Positions 58,301 through 64,000 of a stretch of DNA of 64,000 nt are shown piece after piece. The DNA is from Ampelocalamus luodianensis. Taxonomy: Eukaryota > Streptophyta > Magnoliopsida > Poales > Poaceae. Position numbers and translations under genes: made by a program. The notes under the pieces were generated by a model, which saw nothing but the letters and a program-made list of their open reading frames with translations, was not told the DNA's origin and searched no databases. The stretch's first letter is position 1, and each line of letters opens with the position of its first letter. The DNA is taken from assembly GCA_036346255.1 (NCBI GenBank), contig CM070633.1, forward strand, positions 6,510,001 through 6,574,000, read 5' to 3'.

Positions 58301-59571
58301 GAGGCACCGGGATGCTCTCGGGCAAAAGATCGGAGGAGGAAGCCCTTACTGGGACTTGAGAGCGAAAGGGGCAGCGGCGCCGGGGAAAAACTCAAATCCA
58401 CGAGGTCCCTTCCTCTGTCACTGAAATTGGATGAGCGTAAGCTTCACCAAGGGTGAGAAGCGAGAGGACAACGAGTGGGCACGAGATCCTTTGGGCGCAA
58501 GCTTCACCGGAGCTCAAGCTTGGCAATGGCGGCCGACCGCGATCGGGCGCTTGAGGCTCTCTAGTGCTCGCGGGTGCAAGCGAGGAGTGCGGAAGGCGAA
58601 AGGAGGTCGAGCAAAGGGGCCAAGGGCTTAAGAAAGCGGAAGGACCAGGATCGCGGTGGCCCACCTCGGTCTTCTTGCTGCCGCGAAGTCGCTGCGGCGG
58701 CGGAAGCGGTGGCGCGCGATGACTTGCGCGGCTCAGCGGCAAGCATTAAATGCTCGGCGGCCGTTGGCGGGCGCCGCGAGGTGACGCGCGGAGGACCCCT
58801 CCATGCTCGGCTCGGCCACGCTCGCGAGGCGGGAGGCGAAGGAAGGAGCAGCGGGGCGCATTTGATTTTTATCGGACGGTCCACGCACGTACGCCTCCGC
58901 GCGTTGGCTAAGCGAGACCGCCGCGATGGAGATCTAACGGCTAACAACGAGCCACGTCGGCGAGTCCATCACCGAGCGATGCAGTTAAGTGACTCGATCG
59001 AGCCAAGCGGCTCGAGCAGTCGAGTTCTAGCAGAGAGCGATGAACTCTGGTTTAGGTTTTGATTTTAGGCTGGATTTTGGAGGATTTAATTGGAGTATCA
59101 AGCGAACTCCAAATTTGATGAAATTTTAACTGAAGCTAACTGGTTAGATGTTTGAACTCCCCTAAAATTTTTAGAAGTTTTTGTGCATCATATTTTATGT
59201 TAGAAATTCCAGAAATGATAAGCTGGGGTTTGACCAATTTAAAAATGGGTTTGACCTGAGCCAAAAATGGCTCAAACAAACTCTAAAAATGCAGGAAAAA
59301 TTCAGGGTGCACAATACCACCCAAGAATTTATGATAAAAGTTTGAAAGGTTTTGGACCAGAGACAATACTCAAAATGTTTTTGACTCGAGTTAAACTATG
59401 AATTTTGAATGTTCAATTTATGAATTTTCTTTACAAAAAAATATAAGAATAGTTCTAGGAGGTGAAGTGTGTGAAAAGTTTCAAAATGTACACATTTTGA
59501 TACATTTGAAACATGAACCAGTGTTAGGTTACGGTTGAAACACACGTCTTAATTTACTTATTAGTGTTACA
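55312..59571 (-). repeat. 3' LTR of the chromovirus element, 4.26 kb
   Basis: On the plus strand it starts TGTGGGGACCCCGGGG and ends TTAGTGTTACA. The purine tract follows directly. Inside, 57650-58990 is markedly GC-rich and opens long frames on both strands that match no family I know; the remainder is AT-rich. Confidence 0.82.
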
Positions 59572-59582
59572 AAACCTCCCCT

Positions 59583-60960
59583 AGAAATCTCGTCAGAGAT
59601 TTGGCTCACTCGGAAAAGAAAGAAGGGTAGTCCGCACTTGTGGGCGATCTTCTCATTCCCAAGTAGCCTCATCTTGAGAATGGTTCGACCTTTGAACTTT
59701 CAAGAACTTAATGGAGCGATTCCTAGTTCTTCGCTCGGCCTCCTCGAGGATGCGAGCAGGATGCTCGCGATAGGTCAAATCTTCTTGGGCGTCGAGGGCT
59801 TCCAGCGGAGTTTCCTCGGTCGAACACGGAGGCATCTCTTGGTGGGATACATGAAATACATCATGTACCCCTCGAGACCATGAGTAAATCCAACTTTGTG
59901 GCGGCGGCTCCTATCTTCTCGATAATGCGGTAAGGACCCACATATCGAGGAGCTAACTGCCCTTGACACGAAAGCGATGACCCCTCAAAGGAGAGACCTT
60001 GAGGTAAACATAGTCATCGGGCTCAAAGCTCAAGGGTCGGCACTGCGATCCGCATAGCTCTTTTCAGGGATTGGTGTGCGTAGCGATCACGGATAAAATT
60101 GGACTCGACTCTCGGCCTCATTGATCGAGTCGGACCAAAGCGGTCTCTCACGGTCTCGAACCGATACAACGAGGTTACGCACTTTCTCCGTACAAGGCCT
60201 CGAAAGGTGCCATGCAGAGGCGGCAGAAAGCTGTTGTTGTAAGAAAACTTCGGCGAATGGCAAGCACTTTTCCCAATGCTTCCATAATCGAGAACACAAG
60301 CCTGAAGCATATCTTCCAAAACTGGTTGACCCTCTCGGTCGACCATCGGTTTGGGGATGATCTGTGATCTTGAGCAGCTGAGTTCCATAGCCTGCGAGAC
60401 TCTTCCAAAATCGTGCGGTGAGCAGCGCACCAGTCGAAACAATCGTCTTTGGTACACCATGCGGGCTGCGATACGGGAGAGGTAGAGTGCGCTAGAAGGT
60501 TCACACTAAGGGTGGTTAAATCTTGGCGAAAATGAGCTACCTTGGTCAGCCGATCAATGGCGACCGGATAGCATCATTCTTCACGGGAGCGCGGTAGGCC
60601 GGTAATGAAGTCCATCCGATCGAATCCACTTCCATTAGGTATCGGCAAAGGTGGCGATCCGCGGAGGCGATGCTCTGCTTTCACTGCGACGACATCGTCG
60701 CTTTCGGTGGCGAATCGCGCAATCTCTCTCTTCATTCGGGTCCACAAAACCTCTGTGGAGATCTTGATACATCTTGGTGGCCGGGGTGAATAGAAAGCGA
60801 GAGTCATGGGCCGTGGAGAATCGCATCCGTAATTCCACGACCCTAGGGACTACAAGGCCATTGTCAGAACCTCACAATACCAAGGTCATCTCCGAGAATG
60901 CCGTGGTTGTTCCGCTCGGACATTCTCCTTAATATGGCCCCTCCGGCATCATCTCACTGG
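59583..60960 (-). pseudogene. Chromovirus integrase and chromodomain, frameshifted
   Basis: Read leftward. NGSGFDRMDFITGLPRSREE near 60600 carries the first Asp of the DDE triad. The HPQTDG-like block and LPFAEVFLQQQ-like text lie at about 60340-60100 in changing frames. HGLEGYMMYFMYPTKRCLRV near 59850 is a frame-damaged copy of the region before the chromodomain. The chromodomain itself (59835-59653) reads LEALDAQEDLTYREHPARIL, then EEAERRTRNRSIKFLKVQRS and DEATWE. In known chromoviruses this domain directs integration to particular chromatin. Confidence 0.75.
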
Positions 60961-61048
60961 GCGGCCTTGATCGATCTACGGGGTTGGTTGCACAACTAAG
61001 GCGACAAGAGAACCTGCTCGACCAAACCTAGGTTGGTATTGAAATGCC

Positions 61049-61498
61049 TCAAAAAGGGTGGTGATGTTCTTTGGAGCAACAATGCATTGCAATATGCTTT
61101 CGACTAAAGCGCATCGACAACGACATTTGCCTTGCCGGATGGTAGTGAATACCCATGTCATAGTCCTTGATCGGTTCCAACCACCTCCTCTGCACGAGGT
61201 TGAGATCCGGTTGGGTGAACAAGTACTTGAGGCTCGGTGATCGAATAGACCTGCATAGCGATTCTGATAAGGTAATGTCGCGGATCTTAAGCGCATGAAC
61301 CACGACCGCAAGCTCTAAGTCATGGGTAGGGTAGTTAAGTTCATGGGTTCTCGGTTGCCTCGATGCATAGGCCACTACCTTGCCTTCTTGCATAAGGACA
61401 CAGCCGAGACCGAAGGAAGCATCGCGATGAATATCAGCTGCGATGGATATCGGGAAGAAACGAGCAGTAGCGTGGTCAAGCGCTTCTTGAGTACTCAA
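61049..61498 (-). pseudogene. Chromovirus RNase H
   Basis: A 149-codon frame: [20 protein letters not shown], then [51 protein letters not shown] and [17 protein letters not shown]. First catalytic Asp block (RDAS) present. The frame changes near 61230, where the HYL..HSDH block should be. Confidence 0.8.
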
Positions 61499-61499
61499 A

Positions 61500-62230
61500 A
61501 ACTTTCCTCACAAGTATCGGACCACGGGAACTTCTTGTCCTTCTTGGCGATTCCGTCATTGGCCAGCGATTTTGGAGAAGTTCTCGATAAGCGGCGATAA
61601 TATCTGCTAAACCAGAAAACTCCGTACCTCGGTCACGAGCGGGTGACTCGAGAAAGTACATCGCTGACTTTGCTAGGTTCAGCGGCTCGCCACGATGAAA
61701 GAACATGGCCAAGGAATGCCACTTCCTTCAACGAACTCGCACTTTTGAACCGGCGACACGGTGGTGCTCCTGGCTGCCTAACACAAGCGGATGCTCGGCG
61801 TGTTCTTCATCATCCTTAGAGTAGATAAGGATATCATCGATGAAGACCACCACGAACTTATCCAAATACTCCATAAAGACCGAGTTCATAAGGTTCATGA
61901 ACAAAGTGGAGCATTGGTTAAGCCAAAAGACATGACGGTATACTCATGCAGAGGCGTAGCAGTAGAAACGCCGTCTTGAATATCCTCGGTCGGATCGAAC
62001 ACGGTGATAACCAACTCTTAGATCAATCTTGGAAGACACGTGCTCCGCCAATTGATCAAAAGATCGTCGATCGAGGCAAGGGATACTTGTTCTTTATCGT
62101 CACTTCATTAAGTGGGCGATAATCAACACACATCCGTAGGGTATTATCCTTCTTCTTTACGAAGATGGTGGGCAACCACGGAGCGAACTAGGCGAATGAA
62201 ACCCTTCACTTGCAGGTCCTCAAGTTGCTT
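61500..62230 (-). pseudogene. Chromovirus reverse transcriptase, badly frameshifted
   Basis: DNA-level text is recognisable throughout (for example the complement of GATAAGGATATCATCGATGA at 61826-61845 encodes the palm block with its two Asp residues, and CACTTCATTAAGTGGGCG at 62101-62118 the CVDYR-like block), but no frame stays open for the whole domain. Small gains and losses of one to a few bases interrupt it repeatedly. Confidence 0.7.
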
Positions 62231-62650
62231 CTTGACTCCACTAGTTCATCCGTGTTCATTGGTAGGGACTTCTCGCAATCGGGCGGTGCGGGCACCAACT
62301 TCGATGGCGAACTCGAGGGCGAGCAGGTGGCATTCGGGCGCTTCGTCGGGAAGACATCCACAAAGTCGCAAACAACGGGGACTTCACGAATCTCGGAGAT
62401 GGCCGCTTCGGTAGCGAAGAGGCGAGGTCCTTGTAGCTTCGGTGAGAATCCAACCTGCTCGCCGGACGGACTAGTGAGAAAGACCACCTTCCCAGCGCAG
62501 TCTATCTGGCCTAGATGCCGGGCTAACCAATCCATACCAAGGATAACATCTAAGCTAGCCGAGTTGAGGAGGATAAGATTCGCCAAGAATCTCACTCCCT
62601 CAATCTCGATGGGGACATCCCTACACTCTAATTCAGCTCACATTTCCGAA
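62231..62650 (-). pseudogene. Chromovirus protease region
   Basis: The frame 62595-62206 reads MRFLANLILLNSASLDVILG, then MDWLARHLGQIDCAGKVVFL, the ILGMDWL block that ends plant gypsy proteases, followed by PVVCDFVDVFP, which opens the RT region. The active-site D-S/T-G motif should lie further right and is not clear. Confidence 0.75.
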
Positions 62651-62663
62651 CCAGGAGAGCGAA

Positions 62664-63779
62664 TCAGAAGCGGGATAGACAATGGAGTAAACAAAAGACC
62701 ACACAATGCAGCAAAAGATGTAGATATAAAAGAATGCGATGCTCCAGAATCGAATAAAGCGATGGTGAGGTAGGAGTTGGCGGGAAGGTACCCAACACCA
62801 CGTCGGCGCTTCTGGGCCTCCTCAGCGATGGCGAGGTTGACCGGCCACTACCCACTCCACGAGCGCGTGGGGCAACCTTACGGTCTGGGATGAACGGCGC
62901 CATGCCCCGTCCTCCATTAGGGACGAGGCTGCTCTGCTCTGTCCTCTTGGGGCGGTTGTTCGCGTAATGCCCCTTAAGGCCACCGCAGCGGTGACCTCCG
63001 CGGTGGGTTGCGGAAGCCACCTGAGCCGCGCGGCGCGTGGGCGATCCACGGCTGCGGCGAGCGTCTGGAGATGCCACCGACCTCACAAGTGGCGCTGAGG
63101 TCGGGACAACTGGAGCGGTAGGGCGGTGGCACTCCGGGTGAGTCTTGAGCCTCCCACTTGCGCTTGCGGGACTCGCTCGACTCCCTACTAGAGTGCTCAC
63201 CAACGATGGCCTTGTCCACCAAGGCACGGAAGTCGGGAAGTCGGCGATGGAGAGCTTGTCCCGAGCTCCACGGACAAGCCAACCACTGAACTTCTCTGCT
63301 TGGCGCATCGGTGGCCACCTCCTCGGAGCATAACGAGCCAAATGGTTGAACTCGTATAAATACTCGAAGCGTGCGGCGCCCACTTGAGGGCCAAAAACTC
63401 TCTTCTTGACGTCATCACACGTGGGGATGTGAGGCGTCGGAAGCGGAGCGGAACTCCTCGAGGAGACTACATGGCGGTGGTGCATAGCGAAAACTCTCCC
63501 ACCAGAGAGCGCCCCTCCAATTGGTGGGAGCGAGCGGTGGCTTTCGGCCCACAGCGCTGCGCGATCTTGAGCTTCGCTCAACTGCGCGGCGATCGTCGGC
63601 GTCGGCGGGTCCTCGGACTGGAGAAGGTGGGGTGAGTGCGGAGAACTCGATAGTCCCCACGCGGTGGTGGCCACCCCACCTCCCGATCTGCGCGGCGGCG
63701 GGGCGGTGTTCGCGCATGTCGCCTCCGGGATCGCGTCGATCCATGCGGTTGCGCTCGATCGAAGCAACACCTCGGCCAT
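62664..63779 (-). pseudogene. Chromovirus gag, frameshifted
   Basis: Opens at the ATG at 63779 (MAEV...). The long 371-codon frame is partly out of register. FEYLYEFNHLARYAPRRWPP and EKFSGWL belong to the gag core, and GGHRCGGLKGHYANNRPKRT is a damaged zinc knuckle (Cys missing). Other pieces of the same domain (FRALVDKAIVGEHSSRE, ESSESRKRKWE) lie in the neighbouring minus frame at 63318-62974. Confidence 0.75.
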
Positions 63780-64000
63780 GGGCGGAGGAGGAGGAAGCTC
63801 CTCATCGGGTCCACTGAGGCGGAGCTCTAATGCGCGACGGGAGGCATCTGTTTCATTTTTTTAAAAAAATTCAGGTTAGCAACTAATGCGAAAAGTAGAT
63901 TTAACAACAACGATAATGAAAGCAAAACCTTTAAAACAACTCTACAACGGCGAGAAAGACCAAGGTTAAAGCCAACTTCTCGTCGACCCACTCGTATTGA
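63780..64000 (-). other. Leader of the chromovirus element
   Basis: Sequence upstream of the gag ATG with an A/T run at 63859-63868. No primer-binding site is reached before the window ends. Confidence 0.5.

Larger units (their letters stand above)
55312..64000 (-). mobile_element. Chromovirus-type gypsy element, right end beyond the window
   Basis: The 3' LTR (55312-59571) is followed by a purine tract (complement of AAACCTCCCCT, 59572-59582), then chromodomain, integrase, RNase H, RT, protease and gag up to 63779 on the minus strand, with leader after that. The primer-binding site and 5' LTR lie outside the window. It interrupts the plus-strand gag at 55311; the 5-mer before it is ATCAT (55307-55311). 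The chromodomain and very long LTR suggest the Tekay group (inference). The protein region changes frame very often. Confidence 0.85.

Noticed and set aside
57866..59062. Long frames on both strands (up to 162 codons).
   Set aside because: GC-rich core of the chromovirus LTR; low complexity and no domain.

Overview
This is plant nuclear DNA, almost certainly from a grass (Poaceae). The evidence is the set of mobile-element families (a CACTA element with ACGGTT subterminal arrays, a Stowaway MITE, MULE, hAT, copia and gypsy LTR retrotransposons, a LINE remnant), plus one intron-containing gene with GT-AG introns whose protein belongs to a plant receptor-like kinase family. I cannot name the species. 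I see no bacterial, plasmid or organellar genes, no CRISPR array and no rRNA or tRNA gene.

Layout. 1-16215 is a stack of nested transposons. A LINE ORF2 fragment (1841-2040, resuming at 16003) is split by a solo LTR (about 2041-16002). That LTR is split by a short-LTR copia element (3291-15906, minus strand), and the copia element is split by a full gypsy element (5241-13165, minus strand, target duplication GTAAG). A further LTR runs off the left edge (1-1840). 16216-21620 holds a MITE, a non-autonomous CACTA element (17823-19236, target duplication GTC), a degenerate tandem repeat and a foldback element. About 21625-27445 is a decayed hAT transposon with a BED-finger transposase gene. It carries a solo copia LTR (22437-24155) and a small unrelated hAT element (24572-25127).

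28090-37365 is the only host gene I can support: a seven-exon receptor-like kinase gene of the CRCK3 type, predicted 522 aa, on the plus strand with all splice junctions in phase. Its first intron holds a 4.37-kb MULE (28891-33260). Its sixth intron holds a Stowaway MITE that itself contains a 124-bp hAT-type MITE. Downstream is a probable Helitron (37888-39195).

39283-52112 is a copia element of SIRE/Maximus type on the minus strand. Its pol frame is close to intact but is split by a 3.98-kb CACTA element (43184-47161, target duplication AAT). Its gag end is lost in a poorly resolved LTR-like segment (about 52113-53390). Then come the leader and gag of a plus-strand gypsy element (53391-55311), cut by a minus-strand chromovirus with a 4.26-kb LTR (55312-59571). 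The protein region of that chromovirus is badly frameshifted and runs to the right edge.

The host gene is the only functional unit likely to matter to the plant. Everything else is transposon sequence, much of it joined with readable target-site duplications, so the order of insertions can be worked out. I found no candidate for a new multi-gene system. The most interesting points are the MULE in the kinase gene with an in-frame 504-bp duplication in its transposase, and the hAT element lying against the kinase gene's 5' end.
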